The notes beneath the pieces were generated by a model. It made no database searches. It saw only the letters and a list, made by a program, of their open reading frames with translations, and had not been told where the DNA came from. Made by a program: the position numbers and the translations under genes. DNA of 23,230 nt from an uncultured Oscillospiraceae bacterium. Lineage in GTDB: Bacteria > Bacillota > Clostridia > Oscillospirales > Oscillospiraceae. Shown here one piece after another: positions 15,324 through 22,861 of this stretch; within the stretch, counting starts at the first letter, position 1; each line of letters begins with the position of its first letter. The DNA is taken from positions 17,769-40,998 of the forward strand of contig CAJTUD010000017.1 of the NCBI GenBank assembly GCA_910579725.1. The letters are read 5' to 3'.

Positions 15324-15764
15324 TCAGCGGTTCTCTATAGCCGCAATTTTGTCAATCCGCCGCTGATGGCGGCCGCCTTCAAAATCGTACATCAGGAAGG
15401 ATTCCACAATCTGCTGGGCCATTAGAAATCCCGTGGTCCCGGCTCCAAGGGCCAGAACATTGGCATCATTGTGCCGCCGGGTCATCTGGGCGCTCCAGGG
15501 CTCCCCGCACAGGGCACAGCGTACGCCCTTCACTTTGTTGGCAGTGATAGATGCTCCGATGCCGGTGGTACAGATAACGATCCCCCGGTCGCATTTTCCC
15601 TCCGCCACCGCAAGGGCGGCGGGTTCGCAGAAGTCGGCGTAGTCGCAGCTGTCCAGTCCACGGCAACCGAAGTCCTCTACTTGATGGCCCAGGCTGGTAA
15701 GCCAGGCGCTTAGCTCCTCTTTCAGCGCATATCCGCCGTGGTCGGACGCAATAGAAATTTTCAT
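15324..15764 (-). CDS. rpiB: Ribose-5-phosphate isomerase B (RpiB/LacAB family)
   Basis: RpiB interconverts ribose-5-phosphate and ribulose-5-phosphate in the pentose phosphate pathway. The 146-residue protein shows the family motifs SDHGG (7-11), the active-site Cys65 in VICTTGIGASITANK, and RRHNDANVLALG with HND at 98-100. In most relatives the Cys is followed by Gly (CGTG); here it is Thr (CTTG), so a related sugar phosphate such as allose or galactose derivatives could be the substrate. I chose the ATG at 15764 because the protein then begins MKISIASDHGG and GGGAGG lies about 7 nt upstream; a longer in-frame start at 15806 would overlap dnaJ. It begins 22 bp after dnaJ in the same direction, so it is probably the last gene of the heat-shock operon. 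Confidence 0.93.
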   Translation of the reverse strand: MKISIASDHGGYALKEELSAWLTSLGHQVEDFGCRGLDSCDYADFCEPAALAVAEGKCDRGIVICTTGIGASITANKVKGVRCALCGEPWSAQMTRRHNDANVLALGAGTTGFLMAQQIVESFLMYDFEGGRHQRRIDKIAAIENR

Positions 15765-15786
15765 GCCTGTTCCCTCCCGTTTTCCT

Positions 15787-16932
15787 TCACTTTTTGAACT
15801 TGTCAAAGAAGCTTTTCCGCTCCTTGTAATTCTGCTCCTTCAGCGTTTCGCTGAACTTGCGCAAAGCTTCCTTCTGTTCCCGGTTCAGTCCCTTGGGCGT
15901 CTCAATATGGACCGTGACAAACTGATCGCCTCTGCCCCTGCCGTTAACGTTGGGGATGCCCTTACCCTTCAGGCGGAAGGTGGAGCCGCTCTGGGTCCCC
16001 TCGGGCAGGGTGTAAGACACCTTGCCGTCAATGGTGGGGATTTCCATCTCGCCTCCCAGCACCGCTTGGGTGAAGGTGATAGGCGCATCGCAGTACACAT
16101 CCGATCCATCCCGACGAAACAGCTGGTGGGGCTGAACAGAAACAATGATCTGCAAATCCCCGGAGGGGCCGCCGTTGCGCCCGGTATTGCCCTGACCCCT
16201 GAGGGAGATAATCTGCCCGTTGTCGATGCCGGCGGGGATGGAGACTTTCACGGTCTTCCGCTTGCGAATCTGCCCGGAGCCACCGCAGCTTTTGCAGGGA
16301 GAGGAGACAATCTTACCCTTGCCGCCGCAGCGGGGGCAGGGGCCGGTGGTGGCGAAGACGCCCATGGGGGTCTGCCGCCGCTGTTGGACGGTACCGGAGC
16401 CGCCGCAATTGGAGCAGGTTTCCGGGCTGGTGCCCGGAGCCGCGCCGGTGCCCTTGCAGCTCTCACACTGCTCCACCCGCTCCAGAGAAACCTCCTTCTC
16501 ACAGCCAAAGGCTGCCTCCTCGAAGGTAATAGTCACACTGGTACGAAGGCTTTCTCCCCGCTGGGGACCGGTGCGGGACCGGGAGGAGCCTCCAAAACCG
16601 CCGCCAAAAAAGCTGCCGAAAATATCCCCCAGATCACCGAAGTCGAAGCCGCCGTCAAAACCCCCTCCGAAGCCGCCGCCGTTCTGGGCAGCATAGCTGG
16701 GATCCACGCCGGCAAAACCGAATTGGTCGTAGCGGGAGCGCTTGTCGCTGCTGCTGAGGATTTCATAGGCCTCGTTGACCTCCTTGAACCGGGCCTCTGC
16801 TCCCTTGTCTCCAGGGTTCAGGTCGGGGTGGTTCTCTTTGGCCAGCCTGCGGTATGCCTTTTTGATTTCCGCGTCCGTGGCGGTCTTGGATACGCCCAGG
16901 ACCTCGTAATAGTCTCGTTTCTGATCGGCCAT
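15787..16932 (-). CDS. dnaJ: Chaperone DnaJ (Hsp40)
   Basis: DnaJ delivers clients to DnaK and stimulates its ATPase. The 381-residue protein is a complete type I DnaJ. It has a J domain with HPD at 35-37, and a Gly/Phe-rich region (about 72-117). The four zinc-finger CxxCxGxG repeats have their Cys pairs at 156/159, 173/176, 199/202 and 213/216. The C-terminal substrate-binding domains follow. The ATG at 16932 begins MADQKRDYYEVLGV; the ribosome binding site is weak (GTGAAGTG). It lies 76 bp after dnaK, with a long stem-loop in the gap, and 22 bp before rpiB. Identification is secure. Confidence 0.98.
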   Translation of the reverse strand: MADQKRDYYEVLGVSKTATDAEIKKAYRRLAKENHPDLNPGDKGAEARFKEVNEAYEILSSSDKRSRYDQFGFAGVDPSYAAQNGGGFGGGFDGGFDFGDLGDIFGSFFGGGFGGSSRSRTGPQRGESLRTSVTITFEEAAFGCEKEVSLERVEQCESCKGTGAAPGTSPETCSNCGGSGTVQQRRQTPMGVFATTGPCPRCGGKGKIVSSPCKSCGGSGQIRKRKTVKVSIPAGIDNGQIISLRGQGNTGRNGGPSGDLQIIVSVQPHQLFRRDGSDVYCDAPITFTQAVLGGEMEIPTIDGKVSYTLPEGTQSGSTFRLKGKGIPNVNGRGRGDQFVTVHIETPKGLNREQKEALRKFSETLKEQNYKERKSFFDKFKK

Positions 16933-16960
16933 ATATCACTTCACATCCAATCTGTAAACA

Positions 16961-16999
16961 TTCCAAATGGGGCGGAGAGCACTCCCCGTCCCATCGGAA
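16961..16999 (-). repeat. Long imperfect stem-loop just after dnaK
   Basis: Starting about 10 nt past the dnaK stop, these 39 bases form a nearly continuous hairpin: TTCC/GGAA at the base, then GGGACGGGGAG against CTCTCCGCCCC at the top, with one mismatch, wobbles and one bulge. No T-run follows on the minus strand. It may stabilise the dnaK message or reduce flow into dnaJ, which is needed in smaller amounts; this is inference. Confidence 0.6.
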
Positions 17000-17008
17000 T
17001 ATCCGCGT

Positions 17009-18856
17009 TTATTTGCTCTGCTCGTCCTCATCCACTACTTTGTAGTCAGCATCATAGAACTGCTGGCCATCCTGGCCGCCAGGTTGGGCGCCGCCCATGT
17101 CAGGTCCACCGGGCTGGGGACCTCCAGCCTGCTGGTAGAGCTTCTCGCTGACGGCAAAGAATGCCTGCTGAAGAGCTTCGGTGTCAGCCTTGATGGCGGC
17201 GGTATCCTCGCCTTTGAGGGTCTCCTTCAGTTTATCAACGGCCGCCTGAACAGTGGACTTGTCGCCTTCCGGAATTTTGTCTCCCATCTCTCCCAGCGTC
17301 TTCTCCGCCTGATAGACCATTTGATCAGCGGCGTTGCGGGTTTCTACGGACTCCTTGATCCGGGCATCCTCGGCGGCATACTGCTCCGCCTCCTTGACAG
17401 CCTTCTCGATGTCGTCCTTGGACATGTTGGTAGAGGAAGTGATGGTGATATGCTGCTCAGTACCAGTACCCAGATCCTTGGCGGAGACATTGACGATGCC
17501 GTTGGCATCAATGTCGAAGGTCACTTCGATCTGAGGTACGCCCCGGCGGGCAGGCGCGATTCCGTCCAGGTGGAAGCGGCCCAGGCTCTTGTTGGCCGCA
17601 GCCATCTCCCGCTCACCCTGAAGGACATTGACCTCTACGCTGGTCTGGTTATCAGCGGCGGTAGAGAAAATCTGGCTCTTCTTTGCGGGGATGGTGGTAT
17701 TGCGCTCAATGAGGCGGGTGCACACGCCTCCCATAGTCTCAATACCCAGGGACAGGGGGGTAACGTCCAGCAGCAGCAGACCTTTTACGTCGCCGGTGAG
17801 CACGCCGGCCTGGAGCGCTGCACCCATGGCCACGCACTCGTCGGGGTTGATGCCCTTGAACCCATCCTTACCGGTGATTTTTTTCACCGCGTCCTGCACA
17901 GCGGGGATACGGCTGGAGCCGCCTACCAGCAGAACCTTGGAAATATCGCTGCCATTCAGGCCCGCGTCGCTCATAGCCTGCCGTACGGGGCCCATGGTGG
18001 CCTCCACCAGATGGGCGGTGAGCTCGTTGAACTTGGCCCGAGTGAGGGTTACGTCCAGGTGCTTAGGGCCGGTGGCGTCGGCGGTGATATAGGGCAGATT
18101 GACGTTGGAGGTGGTCACACCACTTAACTCAATTTTGGCCTTCTCAGCGGCCTCTTTCAGGCGCTGCATGGCAACCTTGTCTCCAGAGAGATCGATTCCC
18201 TCGACCTTTTTAAATTCAGCCACCAAATATTTCATGACGCATTCGTCAAAATCGTCGCCGCCCAGTCGGTTGTTTCCAGCGGTGGCCAGCACCTCAATGA
18301 CGCCGTCATCAATGTCCAGAATAGACACATCAAAGGTACCGCCGCCCAGATCGTAGACCATCACCTTCTGGGCTTCCTCCTTATCCACGCCGTAAGCCAG
18401 AGCCGCGGCGGTGGGCTCGTTGATAATGCGCTTGACCTCCAAGCCGGCAATCTTGCCGGCATCCTTTGTGGCCTGGCGCTGAGAGTCGGTAAAATAGGCG
18501 GGAACGGTGATAACCGCCTCTGTGACGGGAGAGCCCAAGTAGCCTTCGGCATCCGCCTTCAGCTTTTGCAGGATCATGGCGGAGATCTCCTGCGGGGTGT
18601 AGTTCTTTCCGTCGATGCCCACGCGGTGGTCGGTGCCCATCTCCCGCTTGATGGAGGAGATGGTGCGGTCGGGATTGGTGATGGCCTGGCGCTTGGCCAC
18701 CTGACCCACCATGCGCTCGCCGGTCTTGGAGAAAGCCACCACCGAAGGCGTGGTGCGGTTGCCCTCGGCGTTGGCGATGACTACGCTCTCGCCGCCCTCC
18801 ATGACGGCGACGCAGGAATTGGTGGTACCAAGGTCAATACCGATTACTTTAGACAT
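17009..18856 (-). CDS. dnaK: Chaperone DnaK (Hsp70)
   Basis: This is the ATP-dependent Hsp70 chaperone. The 615-residue length is the Gram-positive type, shorter than the proteobacterial protein. The nucleotide-binding domain shows IGIDLGTTNSCVAVMEGG at the start, VYDLGGGTFDVSILDI (phosphate 2) and VLLVGGSSRIPAVQ (adenosine motif). The interdomain linker region contains LLLLDVTPLSLGIET, followed by the substrate-binding domain and helical lid, with a Gly/Pro/Gln-rich tail ending DYKVVDEDEQSK. The ATG at 18856 has AGGAGG about 8 nt upstream. An 80-bp gap separates it from grpE and contains a small CGGGCT/AGCCCG stem-loop without a T-run. Identification is secure. Confidence 0.99.
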   Translation of the reverse strand: MSKVIGIDLGTTNSCVAVMEGGESVVIANAEGNRTTPSVVAFSKTGERMVGQVAKRQAITNPDRTISSIKREMGTDHRVGIDGKNYTPQEISAMILQKLKADAEGYLGSPVTEAVITVPAYFTDSQRQATKDAGKIAGLEVKRIINEPTAAALAYGVDKEEAQKVMVYDLGGGTFDVSILDIDDGVIEVLATAGNNRLGGDDFDECVMKYLVAEFKKVEGIDLSGDKVAMQRLKEAAEKAKIELSGVTTSNVNLPYITADATGPKHLDVTLTRAKFNELTAHLVEATMGPVRQAMSDAGLNGSDISKVLLVGGSSRIPAVQDAVKKITGKDGFKGINPDECVAMGAALQAGVLTGDVKGLLLLDVTPLSLGIETMGGVCTRLIERNTTIPAKKSQIFSTAADNQTSVEVNVLQGEREMAAANKSLGRFHLDGIAPARRGVPQIEVTFDIDANGIVNVSAKDLGTGTEQHITITSSTNMSKDDIEKAVKEAEQYAAEDARIKESVETRNAADQMVYQAEKTLGEMGDKIPEGDKSTVQAAVDKLKETLKGEDTAAIKADTEALQQAFFAVSEKLYQQAGGPQPGGPDMGGAQPGGQDGQQFYDADYKVVDEDEQSK

Positions 18857-18936
18857 AATGTTGTCCTCCTACTATTCAGAAAAAATTTTTAACAGTTTAG
18901 CCTGCGGGCTGCCAGAGCCCGGCACAGTCAAAGGTC

Positions 18937-19491
18937 TCAATTTGCCACCTGCACTGTGGCAAAACGGATGACCTTTTCGCCTAGAAGGAAGCCCTTCTGG
19001 AATACCTGACTGACGGTATTCTCCCCCAACTCTTCGCTGTCAATGTGCATCACAGCGCTGTGCCGCTCGGGGTCGAAAGCCTCACCTGTGGGATCTACTA
19101 CGGTAACGCCCAGTTTTTCCAGTACGGTCTCTAATTGGTGGAAAATCATCTCCATGCCCTTTTTGTGGACATTCTCCTCATCGCCCGCCTGCCCCACGGC
19201 CCGCTCCAGGTTGTCATAAACCTCCAGGAATTTGCCGATGGTTTCCATCTTTGCGTCCTGATAGATAGTTTCCTTCTCCTTGGCGGTGCGCTTGCGGTAG
19301 TTGTCATACTCCGCCGCCAGACGCAGGAATTTGTCATTGGCACCTTCCAGCTGTCCGGCCAGAGACTCCATTTTTTCCATCTGCTCTTTGGTGACGGTGA
19401 ACGTCTCCGTATTTTCCTCCAAGCCTTCCTCCGGCGGGGAGACCATTTCCTTTTCCTCGTCCAGGGGCGCGGGGTTCTCTTTCTTGCTCAC
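18937..19491 (-). CDS. grpE: Nucleotide exchange factor GrpE
   Basis: GrpE releases ADP from DnaK. The 184-residue protein has an acidic, probably disordered N-terminus (1-30), a long helix/coiled-coil (about 33-90, including LRLAAEYDNYRKRTAKEKE), and the C-terminal beta domain with the family signature around EAFDPERHSAVMHIDSEELG and VSQVFQKGFLLGEKVIRFA. The start is GTG at 19491. It overlaps the hrcA stop by four bases (GTGA), so the two are translationally coupled, and AGGAGG lies about 10 nt upstream inside hrcA. Identification is secure. Confidence 0.98.
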   Translation of the reverse strand: MSKKENPAPLDEEKEMVSPPEEGLEENTETFTVTKEQMEKMESLAGQLEGANDKFLRLAAEYDNYRKRTAKEKETIYQDAKMETIGKFLEVYDNLERAVGQAGDEENVHKKGMEMIFHQLETVLEKLGVTVVDPTGEAFDPERHSAVMHIDSEELGENTVSQVFQKGFLLGEKVIRFATVQVAN

Positions 19492-20540
19492 GATTTATCG
19501 TCCTCCTTCGGGGGTAACTGATTGCTGTTTCCAAACATTCTGGTAAGACTCTCGGCAAAATAACTGAGCCGGGCGGCCACGGCGGCGTAATCCATTCTGG
19601 TGGGCCCTACCACGCCGATAAGGCCCCGCATATTCTCGCCGATATCATAACTGGCCACCACTACGCTGGCATCCTTCAGGGCCTCGTTAACATTTTCCGG
19701 TCCGATTAGAATCTGCATGGGCGTGTCCGCATCCAGTAACGGAAGCTCCGCCTTTTGATCTGTCAGCAGACTCATCAGCCCGTTGGCCCGGCTGGGATCC
19801 TGAAACTCCGGCTGGCGCAGCAGCTGGGTCTGCCCGGTGGTGAACACCTGATTCCGGCCGCTCTGGTCGATCACGGAGACGGCATACTCAATGGCGGTGG
19901 AGAGGAGTATGAACAGCTCCGGGGGCAGCTGGCCGGTAAGCCCCATAAGCTTCTCCCCCATTTCCGCGCTGCCGGCACCGGTGAAATGGGTGTTGAGAAG
20001 ATTGGCCAGGGCGGAGAGATCCTCCGTCTTCACCGGCAGCTGGGCGCGCAGAAGCTGGCTTTTCACCCGGCTGTCGTCGGTCATGACCACGGCAATGAAG
20101 CTACCCTCGTCCACCGGCAGCAGATCGTACCGCCGGACCGTAACGCTGGCCTTGCCGGCCGCCACTGCGTAGGCAGGGTAGCTGACGATAGAGGACACCA
20201 TCTGCCCGGCCTGGGCAATGACGCTGTCCAGCTCCCGCATCTTCCCGCCAAGGGCGGCGCTGATCTGAGCCGCTTCTTGTGCGGATACGGCGCGGCGCTC
20301 CATCAACTCGTTGACATACAGCCGGTAGCCCTTAGGGGATGGAACGCGGCCCGCCGAGGTATGGGGCTGCTCCAGATAGCCCAGCTCCACCAGATCCGCC
20401 AGCTCGTTGCGGATTGTGGCGGAGCTCACCGCTCCGCCCATCGCCTGGGCTATGAACTTCGAGCCCACCGGCTCAGCGGCGTCGATGTAGCGCTCCGTGA
20501 CCACCTTTAGTATTTGCTTCTTTCTGGCGGTCAATTCCAT
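19488..20540 (-). CDS. hrcA: Heat-inducible transcription repressor HrcA
   Basis: HrcA binds CIRCE elements and represses the groESL and dnaK operons; it needs GroESL to stay active, which makes a titration-based thermometer. The 350-residue protein has an N-terminal winged helix-turn-helix (about 1-80, with SSATIRNELADLVELGYL and the wing motif PHTSAGRVPSPKGYRLYV) and a C-terminal HrcA regulatory domain ending near GLIGVVGPTRMDYAAVAARL. The ATG at 20540 has the ribosome binding site AAAGGAG, which overlaps the proximal arm of the upstream CIRCE. It is first in hrcA-grpE-dnaK-dnaJ-rpiB. Autoregulation is expected. Confidence 0.98.
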   Translation of the reverse strand: MELTARKKQILKVVTERYIDAAEPVGSKFIAQAMGGAVSSATIRNELADLVELGYLEQPHTSAGRVPSPKGYRLYVNELMERRAVSAQEAAQISAALGGKMRELDSVIAQAGQMVSSIVSYPAYAVAAGKASVTVRRYDLLPVDEGSFIAVVMTDDSRVKSQLLRAQLPVKTEDLSALANLLNTHFTGAGSAEMGEKLMGLTGQLPPELFILLSTAIEYAVSVIDQSGRNQVFTTGQTQLLRQPEFQDPSRANGLMSLLTDQKAELPLLDADTPMQILIGPENVNEALKDASVVVASYDIGENMRGLIGVVGPTRMDYAAVAARLSYFAESLTRMFGNSNQLPPKEDDKS

Positions 20541-20553
20541 GGCGTTATCTCCT

Positions 20554-20580
20554 TTAGCACTCCGTTTGCTTGAGTGCTAA
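20554..20580 (-). promoter_or_regulatory. CIRCE operator (HrcA site) of the hrcA-dnaK operon
   Basis: This is a perfect CIRCE match: TTAGCACTC, 9-nt spacer, GAGTGCTAA, with arms extending to 11 bp (20552-20562 and 20572-20582). It starts just after the -10 box, and its start-codon-proximal end runs into the hrcA ribosome binding site AAAGGAG. Besides blocking transcription, the folded RNA could occlude ribosome binding. Confidence 0.98.
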
Positions 20581-20584
20581 AGCC

Positions 20585-20613
20585 AGTGTAACACCATTGC
20601 CGCCTTCTGTCAA
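20585..20613 (-). promoter_or_regulatory. Sigma-A promoter of the hrcA-dnaK operon
   Basis: On the minus strand the -35 box is TTGACA (20608-20613), the spacer is 17 bp, and the -10 box is TACACT (20585-20590). CIRCE begins at about the expected transcription start. Confidence 0.92.
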
Positions 20614-20713
20614 TATAATTCGCCCTCTTCTATTTGAACAATTTGTAAATTAAAAATCCAGGCATCTGGAGAAAGAATATCAGCAGTACCGCGAGCATGC
20701 AAATGGAGCGCAC

Positions 20714-20742
20714 AAAAAAGTCCCGGGCCAGCGGCCCGGGAC
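20714..20742 (-). terminator. Intrinsic terminator downstream of the araC-type gene
   Basis: A perfect 10-bp stem GTCCCGGGCC/GGCCCGGGAC (20720-20729 with 20733-20742, 3-nt loop) is followed on the minus strand by six T residues. It lies about 120 bp after the AraC-type stop and separates that unit from the hrcA promoter. The tract between holds a further inverted repeat (AACCACCG/CGGTGGTT, 20822-20847). No gene is seen in 20614-20864. Confidence 0.9.
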
Positions 20743-20864
20743 AAAAACGGAATATTCTCAATTTGCAGAGGCTCATTCCCGGTGCAGTCCGATGGCCTGT
20801 GGAACGCTCCTGGGTTCCTTCAACCACCGGGCTGCTGCGCGGTGGTTCCCTGGGCTGGGAGCTC

Positions 20865-21710
20865 TTATTTCCACTCCCTGGGGCTTTTTCCATAAGCGGC
20901 GCGGAAAGCTCGCAGAAAAACGGAGTAGTCCCCAAAACCGGCGTCTTCCGCCGCCTTCAATACCGGCACGTCCCGGCGGATGGCCTCGGCGGCCCGTTGG
21001 AGGCGCTTTTGCCGGATATACTGGTGGACAGAGCAGCCATACACCTCCTTGAACCGGTGCATCAGATAGTACCGGCTGAGAAAAAAAGCGCCGGCGAGGC
21101 GGTCGATAGTCAGCTCCTCTCCCAGGTGATCCAGAATGTATCGGGTAACGTCTTCCATTTTCGGATCGAAGCGGTAGGAGGAGGGGTCCACCTCCTCGGG
21201 GGACGCAAGGAGCGCGCGGTTGAGCTCCACCAACAATTGCAGCACACAGGTGTCCGCCAGCAGACGGGAGGCAAAGCCTCCATCCCGAAGAGATGTTTCC
21301 ACCCGCTCAAACATGGCCCGCCAGCGCTCTCGTTCCTCCCCTCGCGGCCGGTGGAGATGCATCCCCCGCCGGACAGTCAGAGCGAAGCAGTCCGACAGCT
21401 CCGCCTCCGGCGTACTGTAACAGGACATGAACTCCCGGCCAACCCACAAAACCATCCTCTCGTACGCAGGACCCGTCTCTACCACCGGCAGATGAATCAG
21501 ATTCCGGCTGACCAGCAGAATATCCATGGGCTGCAAGGGATAGCTCCTGCCTTCAATATGGTAGGTGACGCGTCCGCCCAATAGCAGCACCAGCTTGTCA
21601 AACTCATGGTAGTGGTAGTCCAGCGCCAACGTCCGGTGGTCCCGCAGATGGAAGAGGCGGTAGGGTTCATTCAGGTATCCGCGCTTGCCGATTTCACTTC
21701 TGTCCAGCAT
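20865..21710 (-). CDS. AraC-family transcriptional regulator with cupin-like sensor domain
   Basis: This 281-residue DNA-binding regulator has an N-terminal AraC_binding/cupin half (YHYHEFDKLVLLLGGRVTYH, then YPLQPMDILLVSRNLIH), usually a small-ligand sensor. The C-terminal half is a double helix-turn-helix (LTIDRLAGAFFLSRYYLMHRF, and VLKAAEDAGFGDYSVFLRAF), ending in the typical YGKSPREWK. I chose the ATG at 21710 because AGGAGG lies 6 nt upstream and the protein then starts as relatives do. The in-frame ATG at 21752 lies inside a terminator hairpin arm and is rejected. No separate promoter is visible. It follows the zinc-ribbon gene with only a terminator between. Ligand and targets are unknown. 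Confidence 0.9.
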   Translation of the reverse strand: MLDRSEIGKRGYLNEPYRLFHLRDHRTLALDYHYHEFDKLVLLLGGRVTYHIEGRSYPLQPMDILLVSRNLIHLPVVETGPAYERMVLWVGREFMSCYSTPEAELSDCFALTVRRGMHLHRPRGEERERWRAMFERVETSLRDGGFASRLLADTCVLQLLVELNRALLASPEEVDPSSYRFDPKMEDVTRYILDHLGEELTIDRLAGAFFLSRYYLMHRFKEVYGCSVHQYIRQKRLQRAAEAIRRDVPVLKAAEDAGFGDYSVFLRAFRAAYGKSPREWK

Positions 21711-21725
21711 AAATGTCCTCCTGAC

Positions 21726-21752
21726 AAAAATGAGGAGCCACAGGCTCCTCAT
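21726..21752 (-). terminator. Intrinsic terminator between zinc-ribbon gene and araC-type gene
   Basis: A perfect 10-bp stem ATGAGGAGCC/GGCTCCTCAT (3-nt loop) is followed on the minus strand by a T5 run that ends four bases before the AGGAGG of the AraC-type gene. It should end most transcripts of the zinc-ribbon gene, so AraC expression probably depends on read-through or an unrecognised promoter. Confidence 0.88.
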
Positions 21753-21759
21753 CGGGGGA

Positions 21760-22134
21760 TTACTCCATTGGTGCGCCGCAGTGGGGGCAGAATTTGGTGT
21801 CGCTGATCTTACCGCAGACAGGGCAAACCTTTCCCTCCTCCGGAACTACCGCCTCGGCGCATTCCGCTTCCTCCCGCTTTGCCTGAAGCTCAGCGATTTT
21901 CTCCTGGGACGCACGAACGGCGGCAATGACGTCAGCAATGGCCTCGGGGACCTCCTTGCCCTCGTTCTCGCAGGCGTACCACTGACCAATGGCGCGGTAG
22001 TTCTTATCCAATTCCCGCTTCTCGGCAATGATGGATGCGGATATTTTAGCGGAATCAGCAACTTCCCTGGCTTTCCCGGCGGCGGTAGACACGGCGGCCC
22101 TGGCCTTCTGTGTCATTTCCTCAAAGTAACTCAT
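21760..22134 (-). CDS. Small zinc-ribbon protein with helical N-terminus
   Basis: This 124-residue protein has an N-terminal amphipathic, Ala/Lys/Glu-rich helical part (about 1-92, including MTQKARAAVSTAAGKAREVA) and a C-terminal zinc ribbon with Cys104, Cys107, Cys116 and Cys119 (CPVCG...CPHCG). Such proteins are common in Clostridia and are annotated only as zinc-ribbon proteins; the function is not known. The ATG at 22134 has AGGAG about 6 nt upstream, a promoter lies 60 bp further up, and a strong terminator follows the stop. The gene is divergent from the bactofilin gene. Confidence 0.85.
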   Translation of the reverse strand: MSYFEEMTQKARAAVSTAAGKAREVADSAKISASIIAEKRELDKNYRAIGQWYACENEGKEVPEAIADVIAAVRASQEKIAELQAKREEAECAEAVVPEEGKVCPVCGKISDTKFCPHCGAPME

Positions 22135-22193
22135 TTTACGCTCCTTTCAAAACTGCGTATCAGACCGGTCCTTCTCCTTGCTCTATGGCCCAC

Positions 22194-22222
22194 ATTATAG
22201 CCGATTTTTTCCTTTCCCGCAA
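22194..22222 (-). promoter_or_regulatory. Sigma-A promoter of the zinc-ribbon gene
   Basis: On the minus strand the -35 box is TTGCGG (22217-22222), the spacer is 17 bp, and the -10 box is TATAAT (22194-22199). It is divergent from the bactofilin promoter, with about 40 bp between their -35 boxes. Confidence 0.8.
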
Positions 22223-22263
22223 GGGGTTTTTGCAGGTTAGGCAGTCTGGGCGCCGGATTTTTC

Positions 22264-22292
22264 TTGCCTTGGGCTGGCAAGTATGGTAGAAT
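22264..22292 (+). promoter_or_regulatory. Probable sigma-A promoter of the bactofilin gene
   Basis: The -35 box is TTGCCT (22264-22269), the spacer is 17 bp, and the -10 box is TAGAAT (22287-22292), about 55 bp ahead of the start codon. The match is moderate, but position and orientation fit. Confidence 0.65.
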
Positions 22293-22347
22293 GTGTATAG
22301 TTCCGGCTGTTTTTTCCGGATTATGACGACATACGAAGGAGAGGTTC

Positions 22348-22803
22348 ATGATGGGTTTGTTTGGAAAACCGGCGCGTTTAGAAGAGGAGGAAACCGTTAT
22401 CCAGGATCAGTACGACGACCTCCCTACTCTGCCCGAGCCGCCCAGCAGTACCGTTATCGCCGCAGGCGCAACAGTGACCGGTACTCTGCGGGGCGATGGC
22501 ATCATGCAGGTGGAAGGCACCGTGGAAGGCGAAATCGACCTGAAGGGCGCGGTGATTGTAACCCCCACCGGCTTGATCAAGGGCCCTGTTACCGCAGACG
22601 TGATCCGGCTGGCAGGACGGATTGAGGGCGTCGTCACCGCCAGGGAGAGGCTGCTCCTGCAAAAAACCGGCAGTCTGGAGGGTGATATGACTACCCCCAC
22701 GCTGGAGGTGGAGGACGGCGGCCGGCTGAACGGCCGCAGCACCATGCCCCCCCGGCCCCAGGCCGGATACCAGCCTATGTCCCGCGCAGAGGAAGCTTCC
22801 TGA
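22348..22803 (+). CDS. Bactofilin (polymer-forming cytoskeletal protein)
   Basis: Bactofilins assemble without nucleotide into filaments that place cell-envelope enzymes. The 151-residue protein has a short flexible N-terminus, a central right-handed beta-helix-like core of short Gly/Val/Ile repeats (about 35-130: VIAAGATVTGTLRGDGIMQV, VEGEIDLKGAVIVTPTGLIK, IEGVVTARERLLLQKTGSLE), and a Pro-rich C-terminus. This is the standard bactofilin layout. The ATG at 22348 has AAGGAG about 6 nt upstream; a second ATG follows directly as codon 2. No peptidase or other partner gene is adjacent, so its envelope role cannot be specified. Confidence 0.94.
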   Translation: MMGLFGKPARLEEEETVIQDQYDDLPTLPEPPSSTVIAAGATVTGTLRGDGIMQVEGTVEGEIDLKGAVIVTPTGLIKGPVTADVIRLAGRIEGVVTARERLLLQKTGSLEGDMTTPTLEVEDGGRLNGRSTMPPRPQAGYQPMSRAEEAS

Positions 22804-22816
22804 AATTGAGTGCAGC

Positions 22817-22848
22817 AGAGGGACCGGGTCTTAAGGCCCGGTCCCTCT
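22817..22848. terminator. Stem-loop between convergent bactofilin and PHP genes
   Basis: A 12-bp perfect stem AGAGGGACCGGG/CCCGGTCCCTCT with an 8-nt loop lies 13 bp after the bactofilin stop and 13 bp from the PHP-gene stop. Neither strand carries a clear T-run, so it is a plausible but non-canonical bidirectional terminator. Confidence 0.6.
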
Positions 22849-22861
22849 ATGTGTGATCCGT

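Noticed and set aside
18905..18921. Stem-loop between grpE and dnaK as a terminator
   Set aside because: The stem is only 6 bp, and the nearest T-rich run lies about 20 bases further on, so it does not fit an intrinsic terminator; dnaK must also be transcribed through it.
20630..20935. Minus-strand frame ending in a hydrophobic stretch after the AraC-type gene
   Set aside because: It begins inside the 3' end of the AraC-type gene and runs through an intrinsic terminator. The only hydrophobic part is short, with no ribosome binding site.
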